DNA of 64,000 nucleotides from Urophycis tenuis (lineage: Eukaryota > Chordata > Actinopteri > Gadiformes > Phycidae), in contig JAXIVH010000038.1 of NCBI GenBank assembly GCA_036785325.1, positions 823,501 to 887,500 of the forward strand, read 5' to 3'. Within the stretch, counting starts at the first letter, position 1. Each line of letters starts with the position of its first letter. The notes under the pieces are model-generated. The model was not told the origin of the DNA. It did not search any database and saw nothing but the letters and a program-made list of their open reading frames with translations. The position numbers were made by a program, and so were the translations under genes. Shown one piece after another: positions 35,601 through 48,165 of the stretch.

Positions 35601-37769
35601 GCTAAAAACATACCTTCAACGTTTCAATTAACATCAATCTTTCCTTACAGAACACAAATTAATTATCTTAGTATTTCAACGACCCTTTGGTGAATATAGT
35701 CTTGCCATACGCCGTTGGAAAGCTTAGATTTCCCCGCTTATAATGAGCCCATCCCCGAGCAATTTGGTTGCTCACAGACTAAACTGCGTCAGGTTGACTG
35801 AAGTCTACCCAGCAGCTAAAAACATACCTTCAACGTTTCAATTAACATCAATCTTTCCTTACAGAACACAAATTAATTAGCTTAGTATTTCAACGACCCA
35901 TGAGTCAATATAGTCTTGCCATACGCCGTTGGAAAGCTTAGATTTCCCCGCTTAAAATGAGCCCATCCGCGAGCAGTCTGGTTGATCACAGACTAAACTG
36001 CGTCAGGTTGAATGAAGTCTACCCAGCAGCCAAAAACATACCTTTAACGTTTCAATTAACATCAATCTTTCCTTACAGAACACAAATTAATTAGCTTAGT
36101 ATTTCAACGGCCCTTTGGTGAATATAGTCTTACCATACGCCGTTGAAAAGCTTAGATTTCCCTGCTTAAAATGAGCCTATCCGCCAGCAGTCTGGTTGAT
36201 CACAGACAAAACTGTGTCAGGTTGAGTGAAGTCTACCCAGCAGCTAAAAACATACCTTCAACGTTTCAATTAACATCAATCTTTCCTTACAGAACACAAA
36301 TTAATTAGCTTAGTATTTCAACGACCCTTTGGTGAATATAGTCTTGCCATACGCCGTTGGAAAGCTTAGATTTCCCCGCTTATAATGAGCCCATCCCCGA
36401 GCAATTTGGTTGCTCACAGACTAAACTGCGTCAGGTTGACTGAAGTCTACCCAGCAGCTAAAAACATACCTTTAACGTTTCAATTAACATCAATCTGTCC
36501 TTACAGAACACAAATTAATTAGCTTAGTATTTCAATGACCCATGAGTCAATATAGTCTTGCCATAGGCCGTTGGAAAGCTTAGATTTCCCCGCTTAAAGT
36601 GAGCCCATCCGCTAGCAGTCTGGTTGATCACAGACTAAACTGCGTCAGGTTGAATGAAGTCTACCCAGCAGCTAAAAACATACCTTTAACGTTTCAATTA
36701 ACATCAATCTTTCCTTACAGAACACAAATTAATTAGCTTAGTATTTCAAAGGCCCTTTGGTGTATATAGTCTTGCCATACGCCGTTGAAAAGCTTAGATT
36801 TCCCCGCTTATAATGAGCCCATCCCCAAGCAATTTGGTTGCTCAGAGACAAAACTGTGTCAGGTTGACTGAAGTCTACCCAGCAGCTAAAAACATACCTT
36901 CAACGTTTCAATTAACATCAATCTTTCCTTACAGAACACAAATTAATTAGCTTAGTATTTCAACGACCCATGAGTCAATATAGTCTAGCCATACGCCGTT
37001 GGAAAGCTTAGATTTCCCCGCTTAAAATGAGCCCATCCCCAAGCAATTTGGTTGCTCAGAGACAGAACTGTGTCAGGTTGACTGAAGTCTACCCAGCAGC
37101 TAAAAACATACCTTCAACGTTTCAATTAACATCAATCTTTCCTTACAGATCACAAATTAATTAGCTTAGTATTTCAACGACCAATGAGTCAATATAGTCT
37201 TGCCATACGCCGTTGGAAAGCTTAGATTTCCCCGCTTAAAATGAGCCCATCCGCGAGCAGTCTGCTTGCTCACAGACAAAACTGCGTCAGGTTGACTGAA
37301 GTCTACCCAGCAGCTAAAAACATACCTTCAACGTTTCAATTAACATCAATCTTTCCTTACAGATCACAAATTAATTAGCTTAGTATTTCAACAACCAATG
37401 AGTCAATATAGTCTTGCCATACGCCGTTGGAAAGCTTAGATTTCCCCGCTTAAAATGAGCCCATCCGCGAGCAGTCTGCTTGCTCAGAGACAAAACTGCG
37501 TCAGGTTGACTGAAGTCTACCCAGCAGCTAAAAACATACCTTCAACGTTTCAATTAAGATCAATCTTTCAATAAAGAACAGAAATTAATTAGCTTAGTAT
37601 TTCAACGACCCATGACTCAATATAATCTTGCCATACGCCGTTGGGAACCTTAGATTTCCTCGCTTAAAATGAGCCCATCCCCGAGCAATTTGGTTGCTCA
37701 AAGACAAAACTGCGTCAGGTTGACTGAAGTCTACCCAGCAGCTAAAAACATACCTTCAACTTTTCAATT
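23660..37769 (+). repeat. 214-bp satellite, long block A9 (about 66 monomers) with higher-order repeats
   Basis: 14.1 kb without a module. From about 25.4 to 34 kb a marker monomer (CAGAGAAATCTGCG) recurs at about 25495, 26781, 27852, 29136, 30635, 31921 and 32992. That is intervals of 6, 5, 6, 7, 6 and 5 monomers. A second marker, GATTTTCTCCGC (a 215-bp monomer), keeps the same rhythm. From 34 to 36.5 kb a different set repeats (TTAATTATCTTAG). The last monomers are the special pre-module types. There are no genes. Confidence 0.96.
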
Positions 37770-38007
37770 CACACGTTTTTTTTGTAATACGTGTAGCTAT
37801 GATAAAGGACACATGTTTTGGCCTGTTTTATTATTCATAGTTGGCTTAACAGTAATAGAATATTATTATATGCTATAAGTGACCAGACGTCCGAGATCAA
37901 AACTGGGAGCATAATCCCCGAGAAGGGGGAAAAAAAGGGTCAGCTATGTTTAAGTATATATATATATATGTGTGTGTATATATGCGTGTGTGTGTGTGTA
38001 TATATGC

Positions 38008-38048
<41 letters not shown>

Positions 38049-38753
38049 AATCACTTACTTGGAACGGCATGATCCCACATCGCTGTGAAGGGATGGCGTT
38101 AACCAGGTGGGCGTGCAACCCCTCGAGAGAGTTGCTGCCTCGCCGGCACTTGTACTTGTTCAGCCGGATGCAGTTCTTCACAACCACCTTCACAGAGACA
38201 TACAGCTGTATGCCAGGGGGGTCATGTAACACACAACCTATTGCAAGGTCCTCATTTATGCTGGTGTCATTTTGAAATGTTACCATATACAAGTTTGAAT
38301 GGTTTTGACACACGATGACTGCAGAGACAGCTGCAGGATGGCCCACGAAGCAGGACGGAGGGGGCCTGTGGCTGTGCGGGGAGGACCAGCGGTATGGGTG
38401 CTGCCGACACAGGGGGCGGGCGGGCCACAGGCTGACGCAGCAGGAGGCCTCGGCTGGAGGCGGGTGGGCGCAGGAGGCTTCGGCCGGGTGGAGGACGACA
38501 ACGCAGTGGGCTGAACGGGCCGGTTGGTGGGAGTCACAGGCTCTGGCTCATCAACAAATAACCTGGAAATATAAAATACACACGTGATCAGTATTGATAT
38601 TGATATCTTTTATAAGAACACTGTTCATACCGTTTACACTTTTTATACAACTGTTTATACAATGTCCATACTGTTTATTTATTAATGTTTATCACTGAAA
38701 AATAAAGGTGACTTGGTATGACTTGTGTGCTATTTTCTTTCCACAGCCAACAG
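37770..38753. repeat. 1-kb module, copy 8
   Basis: 984 bp, microsatellite about 37955-38044. The left end reads CACACG for CACGCG. The flanking satellite resumes with CCCATGAGTCAATATACTC, unlike copies 1-7, and shares this only with copy 12. Confidence 0.9.
38059..38562 (-). pseudogene. Exon relic, copy 8 (second frame open)
   Basis: The polymorphic codon is CGA (Arg), so the frame is open to the donor with the NAIPSQRCGIMPFQ ending intact. The stops next to the acceptor remain. Confidence 0.65.
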
Positions 38754-39802
38754 AACACACATGAATCAGCTTATTATTTCGACGACCCATGAGTCAATAT
38801 ACTCTTGCCATACGCCGTTGGAAAGCTTAGATTTCCCCGCTTAAAATGAGCCCATCCGCGAGCAGTCTGGTTGATCACAGACTAAACTGCGTCAGGTTGA
38901 CTGAAGTCTACCCAGCAGCTAAAAACATACCTTCAACGTTTCAATTAACATCAATCTTTCCTTACAGAACACAAATTAATTAGCTTAGTATTTCAACGAC
39001 CCATGAGTCAATATAGTCTTGCCATACGCCGTTGGAAAGCTTAGATTTCCCCGCTTAAAATGAGCCCATCCGCGAGCAGTCTGCTTGCTCACAGACAAAA
39101 CTGCGTCAGGTTGACTGAAGTCTACCCAGCAGCCAAAAACATACCTTTAACGTTTCAATTAACATCAATCTTTCCTTACAGAACACAAATTAATTAGCTT
39201 AGTATTTCAACGGCCCTTTGGTGAATATAGTCTTACCATACGCCGTTGAAAAGCTTAGATTTCCCTGCTTAAAATGAGCCCATCCGCCAGCAGTCTGGTT
39301 GATCACAGACAAAACTGTGTCAGGTTGAGTGAAGTCTACCCAGCAGCTAAAAACATACCTTCAACGTTTCAATTAACATCAATCTTTCCTTACAGAACAC
39401 AAATTAATTATCTTAGTATTTCAACGACCCATGAGTCAATATTGACTTGCCATACGCCGTTGGAAAGCTTAGATTTCCCCGCTTAAAATGAGCCCATCCC
39501 CAAGCAATTTGGTTGCTCAGAGACAGAACTGTGTCAGGTTGACTGAAGTCTACCCAGCAGCTAAAAACATACCTTCAACGTTTCAATTAAGATCAATCTT
39601 TCAATAAAGAACAGAAATTAATTAGCTTAGTATTTCAACGACCCATGACTCAATATAGTCTTGCCATACGCCGTTGGGAACCTTAGATTTCCCCGCTTAA
39701 AATGAGCCCATCCGCGAGCAGTCTGGTTGCTCACAGACTAAACTGCGTCAGGTTGAATGAAGTCTACCCAGCAGCTAAAAACATACCTTCAACTTTTCAA
39801 TT
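38754..39802 (+). repeat. 214-bp satellite, block A10 (5 monomers)
   Basis: 1049 bp, exactly the length of A15 in the duplicated region, but the middle monomers are of different subtypes (TATCTTAG and CAGCCAAAAACATACC here). This suggests conversion or exchange after duplication. Confidence 0.96.
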
Positions 39803-40039
39803 CACGCGTTTTTTTTGTAATACGTGTAGCTATGATAAAGGACACATGTTTTGGCCTGTTTTATTATTCATAGTTGGCTTAACAGTAATAGAATATTATT
39901 ATATGCTATAAGTGACCAGACGTCCGAGATCAAAACTGGGAGCATAATCCCCGAGAAGGGGGAAAAAAAGGGTCAGCTATGTTTAAGTATATATATATAT
40001 GTGTGTGTATATATGCGAGTGTGTGTGTGTGTGTATATA

Positions 40040-40071
<32 letters not shown>

Positions 40072-40784
40072 TGTGTTTTAATCACTTACTTGGAACGGCA
40101 TGATCCCACATCGCTGTGAAGGGATGGCGTTAACCAGGTGGGCGTGCAACCCCTCGAGAGAGTTGCTGCCTCACCGGCACTTGTACTTGTTCAGCCGGAT
40201 GCAGTTCTTCACAACCACCTTCACAGAGACATACAGCTGTATGCCAGGGGGGTCATGTAACACACAACCTATTGCAAGGTCCTCATTTATGCTGGTGTCA
40301 TTTTGAAATGTTACCATATACAAGTTTGAATGGTTTTGACACACGATGACTGCAGAGACAGCTGCAGGATGGCCCACGAAGCAGGACGGAGGGGGCCTGT
40401 GGCTGTGCGGGGAGGACCAGCGGTATGGGTGCTGCCGACACAGGGGGCGGGCGGGCCACAGGCTGACGCAGCAGGAGGCCTCGGCTGGAGGCGGGTGGGC
40501 GCAGGAGGCTTCGGCCGGGTGGAGGACGACAACGCAGTGGGCTGAACGGGCCGGTTGGTGGGAGTCACAGGCTCTGGCTCATCAACAAATAACCTGGAAA
40601 TATAAAATACACACGTGATCAGTATTGATATTGATATCTTTTATAAGAACACTGTTCATACCGTTTACACTTTTTATACAACTGTTTATACAATGTCCAT
40701 ACTGTTTATTTATTAATGTTTATCACTGAAAAATAAAGGTGACTTGGTATGACTTGTGTGCTATTTTCTTTCCACAGCCAACAG
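39803..40784. repeat. 1-kb module, copy 9
   Basis: 982 bp, microsatellite about 39988-40076 containing a (CG)6 core. The right flank has AGCTTTTTATTTCG and CCCGTGGGC, shared only with copy 13. Confidence 0.9.
40090..40593 (-). pseudogene. Exon relic, copy 9
   Basis: 504 bp with both splice signals. TGA lies after KCR at 40171-40173. Confidence 0.62.
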
Positions 40785-41086
40785 AACACACATGAATCAG
40801 CTTTTTATTTCGACGACCCGTGGGCAAATATAGTCATGCCATACGTCGTTGGAAAGCTTAGATTTTCCCGCTTAAAATGAGCCCATCTCTGATCAATTTG
40901 GTTGCTCACAGACAAAACTGCGTCAGGTTGACTGAAGTCTACCCAGCAGCTAAAAAAAAACCTTCAACGCTTCAATTAACATTAATCTTTCCTTACAGAA
41001 CACAAATTAATTAGCTTAGTATTTCAACGACCCATGAGTCAATATAGTCTAGCCATACGCCGTTGGAAAGCTTAGATTTTCCTTCC
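40785..41086 (+). repeat. 214-bp satellite, block A11, ending at a sharp junction
   Basis: 1.4 monomers, somewhat diverged (TCTCTGATCAATTTGG, CTAAAAAAAAACC). It breaks off in AAGCTTAGATTTTCCTTCC, directly joined to TTATCTCGATGA of unit D5. The same junction recurs at 58031/58032. Confidence 0.95.
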
Positions 41087-42255
41087 TTATCTCGATGACC
41101 CCCCCCACCTCATCCAACGACTCGGTAGTTGAATAGGGGATCAAAGGCAGTTGCACTCGCCAATATCTAGTCATCCGCAGCTCTCTTTTCCCATATTACC
41201 AAGAATGAAGTAAAACGAAATGGTTATCTGTCTTGTTGTGATATAACCGCTGATTTGGAGATATAGACTTGTTTTTCCTTTTCCCAAAGGTTTTCTTTGT
41301 TCCAAGATGGAGGTCAATCTAGTTTGATTGAAGGTACTTCCAATGCATTGGTATATTTACTTATTTGAATAAAGACGAGTCACAGCTGGAGTGAGACTTT
41401 TCTTTTCCATTTCTATTTTAGTATAAACGTGCTATCGAAATATTAGGACACGTCATCAGTAGTGGACCCTGGGATCATAGGGTGTTTCTGGCCATTGTCA
41501 CTATACACCCTCACCCAAGGGAGGCCCCCCCGAGAGTGATCAATTCTCAAGGTGTGTCGTTTCCGAAATGGAATTGGTATTGGGTTTAAGCTTTTTTAGG
41601 AGTGATCATTTGTTGAGGTAACGTCGAGGTAAGTAAAGGTAAGTAAAACACTTTTTAGGATACATTGTTTTGGTTATGGAGAGGAGGGGGCACATACTTA
41701 CCCCCTGACCAGCACAAACCAGTTGTTAACACCGCTAGGTAGCCCTGGTTTGGCCAATCAGGGCCGGAGCTTGGTTCTTGTCCTCTGTTGGGTCCAGATG
41801 AACTAGCAGAAAACTGGGGTCACGAAGGACCGAGGCCAGCCGTGACAAAGCACTGCCTCCACGGTCCCCCAATGCAGCTATCCTCAGCGATGGGTGTCCA
41901 GACCTAGGAAAGACCAAGACCAGCCCCGACCAGCGGTGCCTTCCCAGTCGGTCCCAGGGTAGGAAAGGCCAAGGCCAGCCGCGACTAAGCACTGCCTCCC
42001 TGGCCCCTCCAGGACCCCATGCCGAACAGCCTGTTAATAACAATTCCTGTGCCCCATACACCGCGCGACTACAGAGATTGTGTAGGAAGTTGACCTTAGA
42101 GAAGACTCAATGGCTTACTTTCCTCACCCAAAACAACAATTTCTTGGGGTAGTCTATTCTCGCCGTAGGTACTTCGGTAATGGGTTTTTTTGTGAAAAGT
42201 TTTCCGGATGAAATGCATGCTGGGTAATTGTCTTCTTCCTCCAATATGTCAAGTG

Positions 42256-43170
42256 TAGGTTAAGGTTAGGGTAGATTTAGGGGTAGAGTTAGCAGTTAAC
42301 CTTAACGTTAGGTTTGAAGTAAATGGGAGGGGTTGCGGTTAGGGTTAAGGTTAGGGCTGAGGTTAGGGTTAGGTATAAGGTTACGGTTTAGGGTTAAGGT
42401 TAGGGTTAAGGTTAGGGTTACGGTTAGGGCTAAGGTTAGGGCTAAGGTTAGAGTAAGGGTTAGGGTTAGCGTTACGGTTAGGGTAAGGTTAGGGTTAGGG
42501 TTAGAGGTTAGGGGTTAGGGTTAAGATGAGGGCTGAGGTTAGGGTTAAGGTTAGGGCTGAGGTTAGGGTTAGGTTTAAGGTTAGGGTTGGGGTTACGGCT
42601 GAGATTGGGGTTAAGGTTAGGGTTGAGGTTAGGGTTAGTGTTATGGATAAGGTTAGGTTAAGTGTTAGGGCCAAGGTTAGGGTTAAGGTTATGGTTAAGA
42701 TTAGGGTTAGGGCTAGAATTAGGGTTAGGGCTAAGGTTAGGGTTAGGGTTATGGCTGAGGTTAGGGTTAAGGTTAGGTTTGAGGTTAGTGTTAAGGTTAG
42801 GGCCAAGGTTAGGGTTAGGGTTAAGGTTAGGGTTAGGGCTAAGGTTAGGGTTAGGGTTATGGCTGAGGCTAGGGTTAGGGCTAAAGTTAGGGCAAAGGTT
42901 AGAGTTAGGGTTAGCGTTAGAGTTAGGGTAGGGTTAGTGTTGGAGGTTAGGGTAGGCTTAGGGTTAGAGTTAGAGTAGGGGTTAGGGTTAGAGTTAGAGT
43001 AGGGGTTAGGGTTAGTGTTAAGGCTAAGGTTAGGGGTTGAGGTTAGTGTTAAGATTAGGGCCAAGGTAAGGGTTAGTGTTAGGGTTGAGTTAGGGTTAGG
43101 GCTAAGGTTAGGCCTATGGTTAGGGTTGGGGTTGAGGTTATCCCTAGGGTTAGAGTTAGAGCTAGAGATT
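42256..43170 (+). repeat. Telomere-variant block E5
   Basis: 915 bp. Same order of variant hexamers as E2/E3, with small multiples-of-six deletions relative to E6. Confidence 0.93.
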
Positions 43171-43430
43171 GAGGAAGGTAGAGTCAAGGTGAGACAGTCT
43201 GTACGGACTGAACTCACCCCCGCCGGATCGGGCTAGTACACTCTATCTCCCCCAACTCCCTCATTTCCATGAGGGAAGACAGGGGAGAAGAGATGGGAGG
43301 AGTATATATATTTAATATATATTTTTTTAGTAAATAAATACATCGAGAGACTCACCGCTGGAGTGGGTTTTAATCTTTGTATTCAAGGTTGTTCCTCCTC
43401 TTTTGATTCCTCGCTGGTGGTGCGTCGTCT

Positions 43431-43441
43431 CCACCTAGTGG
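43431..43441 (-). promoter_or_regulatory. CTCF-like motif (D5, proximal)
   Basis: CCACTAGGTGG on minus. Confidence 0.35.
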
Positions 43442-43460
43442 TCGTTTTGTGAAGAAGAGT

Positions 43461-43510
43461 TATAGAAATAGAAATAGAAATACTCTATTGTTCCCAGGTT
43501 GGGAAATTGC
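43461..43510 (-). mobile_element. Retroelement 3' tail, minus strand (D5)
   Basis: (TATTTC)n preceded by the GCAATTTCCCAACCTGGG segment on minus. Full-length context as in D2. Confidence 0.4.
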
Positions 43511-43737
43511 ATTAATAGGTAAGTAATAATAATAATAATAGGTAATTGCAATAGTTGGTAAGGTAATCTATATTTAATTTATTTATTTATATTTGTATAT
43601 TTATTTAGTCTATTTATTTATTCATTTTTGTTTATTTATTTATTTAGATAAAGAGGATCACAGCTGGAGTGAGTTTTTAGTCTTTGTGTTAAAGGCTGGT
43701 TGCCTTCTTTTGATTCTTCAGTGGTGGTCCATCGCCT

Positions 43738-43748
43738 CCATCTAGTGG
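43738..43748 (-). promoter_or_regulatory. CTCF-like motif (D5, distal)
   Basis: CCACTAGATGG on minus, 307 bp from the proximal site as in D2. Confidence 0.35.
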
Positions 43749-45015
43749 TCGTTTTGTGAATAACAGTTGGTAAGGTAATATAAATGGGTTGTGTAGAGAG
43801 CCCGTTCTTTCGATGGCCCTGGCTCGGTTAGGTTCCTTAGAGTTATCTCGATGACCCCCCCCCCCCACCTCATCCAACGACTCGGTAGTTGAATAGGGGA
43901 TCAAAGGCAGTTGCACTCGCCAATATCTAGTCATCCGCAGCTCTCTTTTCCCATATTACCAAGAATGAAGTAAAACGAAATGGTTATCTGTCTTGTTGTG
44001 ATATAACCGCTGATTTGGAGATATAGACTTGTTTTTCCTTTTCCCAAAGGTTTTCTTTGTTCCAAGATGAAGGTCAATCTAGTTTGATTGAAGGTACTTC
44101 CAATGCATTGGTATATTTACTTATTTGAATAAAGACGAGTCACAGCTGGAGTGAGACTTTTCTTTTCCATTTCTATTTTAGTATAAACGTGCTATCGAAA
44201 TATTAGGACACGTCATCAGTAGTGGACCCTGGGATCATAGGGTGTTTCTGGCCATTGTCACTATACACCCTCACCCAAGGGAGGCCCCCCCGAGAGTGAT
44301 CAATTCTCAAGGTGTGTCGTTTCCGAAATGGAATTGGTATTGGGTTTAAGCTTTTTTAGGAGTGATCATTTGTTGAGGTAACGTCGAGGTAAGTAAAGTT
44401 AAGTAAAACACTTTTTAGGATACATTGTTTTGGTTATGGAGAGGAGGGGGCACATACTTACCCCCTGACCAGCACAAACCAGTTGTTAACACCGCTAGGT
44501 AGCCCTGGTTTGGCCAATCAGGGCCGGAGCTTGGTTCTTGTCCTCTGTTGGGTCCAGATGAAATAGCAGAAAACTGGGGTCACGAAGGACCGAGGCCAGC
44601 CGTGACAAAGCACTGCCTCCACGGTCCCCCAATGCAGCTATCCTCAGCGATGGGTGTCCAGACCTAGGAAAGACCAAGACCAGCCCCGACCAGCGGTGCC
44701 TTCCCAGTCGGTCCCAGGGTAGGAAAGGCCAAGGCCAGCCGCGACTAAGCACTGCCTCCCTGGCCCCTCCAGGACCCCATGCCGAACAGCCTGTTAATAA
44801 CAATTCCTGTGCCCCATACACCGCGCGACTACAGAGATTGTGTAGGAAGTTGACCTTAGAGAAGACTCAATGGCTTACTTTCCTCACCCAAAACAACAAT
44901 TTCTTGGGGTAGTCTATTCTCGCCGTAGGTACTTCGGTAATGGGTTTTTTTGTGAAAAGTTTTCCGGATGAAATGCATGCTGGGTAATTGTCTTCTTCCT
45001 CCAATATGTCAAGTG

Positions 45016-45949
45016 TAGGTTAAGGTTAGGGTAGATTTAGGGGTAGAGTTAGCAGTTAACCTTAACGTTAGGTTTGAAGTAAATGGGAGGGGTTGCGGTT
45101 AGGGTTAAGGTTAGGGCTGAGGTTAGGGTTAGGTATAAGGTTACGGTTTAGGGTTAAGGTTAGGGTTAAGGTTAGGGTTACGGTTAGGGCTAAGGTTAGG
45201 GCTAAGGTTAGAGTAAGGGTTAGGGTTAGCGTTACGGTTAGGGTAAGGTTAGGGTTAGGGTTAGAGGTTAGGGGTTAGGGGTTAGGGTTAAGATGAGGGC
45301 TGAGGTTAGGGTTAAGGTTAGGGCTGAGGTTAGGGTTAGGTTTAAGGTTAGGGATAAGGTTAGGGTTGGGGTTACGGCTGAGATTGGGGTTAAGGTTAGG
45401 GTTGAGGTTAGGGTTAGTGTTATGGATAAGGTTAGGTTAAGTGTTAGGGCCAAGGTTAGGGTTAAGGTTATGGTTAAGATTAGGGTTAGGGCTAGAATTA
45501 GGGTTAGGGCTAAGGTTAGGGTTAGGGTTATGGCTGAGGTTAGGGTTAAGGTTAGGTTTGAGGTTAGTGTTAAGGTTAGGGCCAAGGTTAGGGTTAGGGT
45601 TAAGGTTAGGGTTAGGGCTAAGGTTAGGGTTAGGGTTATGGCTGAGGCTAGGGTTAGGGCTAAAGTTAGGGCAAAGGTTAGAGTTAGGGTTAGCGTTAGA
45701 GTTAGGGTAGGGTTAGTGTTGGAGGTTAGGGTAGGCTTAGGGTTAGAGTTAGAGTAGGGGTTAGGGTTAGAGTTAGAGTAGGGGTTAGGGTTAGTGTTAA
45801 GGCTAAGGTTAGGGGTTGAGGTTAGTGTTAAGATTAGGGCCAAGGTAAGGGTTAGTGTTAGGGTTGAGTTAGGGTTAGGGCTAAGGTTAGGCCTATGGTT
45901 AGGGTTGGGGTTGAGGTTATCCCTAGGGTTAGAGTTAGAGCTAGAGATT
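45016..45949 (+). repeat. Telomere-variant block E6
   Basis: 934 bp, essentially a copy of E3 (offset 31,900 bp). Confidence 0.93.
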
Positions 45950-46158
45950 GAGGAAGGTAGAGTCAAGGTGAGACAGTCTGTACGGACTGAACTCACCCCC
46001 GCCGGATCGGGCTAGTACACTCTATCTCCCCCAACTCCCTCATTTCCATGAGGGAAGACAGGGGAGAAGAGATGGGAGGAGTATATATATTTAATATATA
46101 TTTTTTTAGTAAATAAATACATCGAGAGACTCACCGCTGGAGTGGGTTTTAATCTTGT

Positions 46159-46208
46159 TATAGAAATAGAAATAGAAATACTCTATTGTTCCCAGGTTGG
46201 GAAATTGC
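46159..46208 (-). mobile_element. Retroelement 3' tail, minus strand (D6)
   Basis: As in D3, adjoining the tail-block deletion. Confidence 0.4.
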
Positions 46209-46435
46209 ATTAATAGGTAAGTAATAATAATAATAATAGGTAATTGCAATAGTTGGTAAGGTAATCTATATTTCATTTATTTATTTATATTTGTATATTT
46301 ATTTAGTCTATTTATTTATTCATTTTTGTTTATTTATTTATTTAGATAAAGAGGATCACAGCTGGAGTGAGTTTTTAGTCTTTGTGTTAAAGGCTGGTTG
46401 CCTTCTTTTGATTCTTCAGTGGTGGTCCATCGCCT

Positions 46436-46446
46436 CCATCTAGTGG
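46436..46446 (-). promoter_or_regulatory. CTCF-like motif (D6, only site)
   Basis: CCACTAGATGG on minus. Confidence 0.35.
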
Positions 46447-46540
46447 TCGTTTTGTGAATAACAGTTGGTAAGGTAATATAAATGGGTTGTGTAGAGAGCC
46501 CGTTCTTTCGATGGCCCTGGCTCGGTTAGGTTCGTTAGAG

Positions 46541-46623
46541 TTATCTCGATGACCCCCCCCCCACCTCATCCAACGACTCGGTTGTTGAATAGGGGATCAA
46601 AGGCAGTTGCACTCGCCAATATC
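46541..46623. repeat. Truncated 2.7-kb unit (83 bp) at satellite junction
   Basis: Same 83-bp remnant and same breakpoint as 14641-14723, so both come from one event copied by the segmental duplication. Confidence 0.93.
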
Positions 46624-47175
46624 AAGCTTAGATTTCCCCGCTTATAATGAGCCCATCCCCAAGCAATTTGGTTGCTCAGAGACAAAACTGTGTCAGGTTG
46701 ACTGAAGTCTACCCAGCAGCTAAAAACATACCTTCAACGTTTCAATTAACATCAATCTTTCCTTACAGATCACAAATTAATTAGCTTAGTATTTCAACGA
46801 CCAATGAGTCAATATAGTCTTGCCATACGCCGTTGGAAAGCTTAGATTTCCCCGCTTAAAATGAGCCCATCCGCGAGCAGTCTGCTTGCTCACAGACAAA
46901 ACTGCGTCAGGTTGACTGAAGTCTACCCAGCAGCTAAAAACATACCTTCAACGTTTCAATTAACATCAATCTTTCAATAAAGAACAGAAATTAATTAGCT
47001 TAGTATTTAAACGACCTATGACTCAATATAGTCTTGCCATACGCCGTTGGGAACCTTAGATTTCCCCGCTTAAAATGAGCCCATCCCCGAGCAATTTGGT
47101 TGCTCACAGACAAAACTGCGTCAGGTTGACTGAAGTCTACCCAGCAGCTAAAAACATACCTTCAACTTTTCAATG
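46624..47175 (+). repeat. 214-bp satellite, block A12
   Basis: 552 bp. It differs from A5 mainly at ATTAACATCAATCTTTCAATAAAG (A5 has ATTAAGATC). Confidence 0.96.
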
Positions 47176-47411
47176 CACGCGTTTTTTTTGTAACACGTGT
47201 AGCTATGATAAAGGACACATGTTTTGGCCTGTTTTATTATTCATAGTTGGCTTAACAGTAATAGAATATTATTATATGCTATAAGTGACCAGACGTCCGA
47301 GATCAAAACTGGGAGCATAATCCCCGAGAAGGGGGAAAAAAAGGGTCAGCTATGTTTAAGTATATATATATATGTGTGTGTATATATGCGTGTGTGTGTG
47401 TGTATATATGC

Positions 47412-47460
<49 letters not shown>

Positions 47461-48165
47461 AATCACTTACTTGGAACGGCATTATCCCACATCGCTGTGA
47501 AGGGATGGCGTTAACCAGGTGGGCGTGCAACCCCTCGAGAGAGTTGCTGCCTCACCGGCACTTGTACTTGTTCAGCCGGATGCAGTTCTTCACAACCACC
47601 TTCACAGAGACATACAGCTGTATGCCAGGGGGGTCATGTAACACACAAACTATTGCAAGGTCCTCATTTATGCTGGTGTCATTTTGAAATGTTACCATAT
47701 ACAAGTTTGAATGGTTTTGACACACGATGACTGCAGAGACAGCTGCAGGATGGCCCACGAAGCAGGACGGAGGGGGCCTGTGGCTGTGCGGGGAGGACCA
47801 GCGGTATGGGTGCTGCCGACACAGGGGGCGGGCGGGCCACAGGCTGATGCAGCAGGAGGCCTCGGCTGGAGGCGGGTGGGCGCAGGAGGCTTCGGCCGGG
47901 TGGAGGACGACAACGCAGTGGGCTGAACGGGCCGGTTGGTGGGAGTCACAGGCTCTGGCTCATCAACAAATAACCTGGAAATATAAAATACACACGTGAT
48001 CAGTATTGATATTGATATCTTTTATAAGAACACTGTTCATACCGTTTACACTTTTTATACAACTGTTTATACAATGTCCATACTGTTTATTTATTAATGT
48101 TTATCACTGAAAAATAAAGGTGACTTGGTATGACTTGTGTGCTATTTTCTTTCCACAGCCAACAG
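47176..48165. repeat. 1-kb module, copy 10
   Basis: 990 bp, microsatellite about 47361-47456, 6 bp shorter than in its duplication partner copy 4. Confidence 0.9.
47471..47974 (-). pseudogene. Exon relic, copy 10
   Basis: 504 bp. TGA lies after KCR at 47552-47554. A private change (CACACAAAC on plus) turns Gly into Val in DLAIGCVL. It shares Ile for Met near the donor with copy 4. Confidence 0.62.

Larger units (their letters stand above)
41087..43842. repeat. 2.7-kb unit D5 (full, 2756 bp)
   Basis: Counterpart of D2 (offset about 31.9 kb) and D8 (offset about 16.95 kb). The leader is 41087-42255 and the tail block 43171-43842. Its telomere-like block lacks a 12-bp GATAAGGTTAGG-type piece that D8 has. 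Confidence 0.9.
43843..46540. repeat. 2.7-kb unit D6 (2698 bp)
   Basis: Near-identical to D3, including AAGTAAAGTTAAG, GATGAAATAGC and the 85-bp tail deletion. The C-run at its start is 12 long, the longest of the units. Confidence 0.9.

Noticed and set aside
23660..37769. CRISPR-like regular repeats
   Set aside because: The whole 214-bp monomer is conserved with no unique spacers and no cas genes. It is an ordinary eukaryotic satellite.
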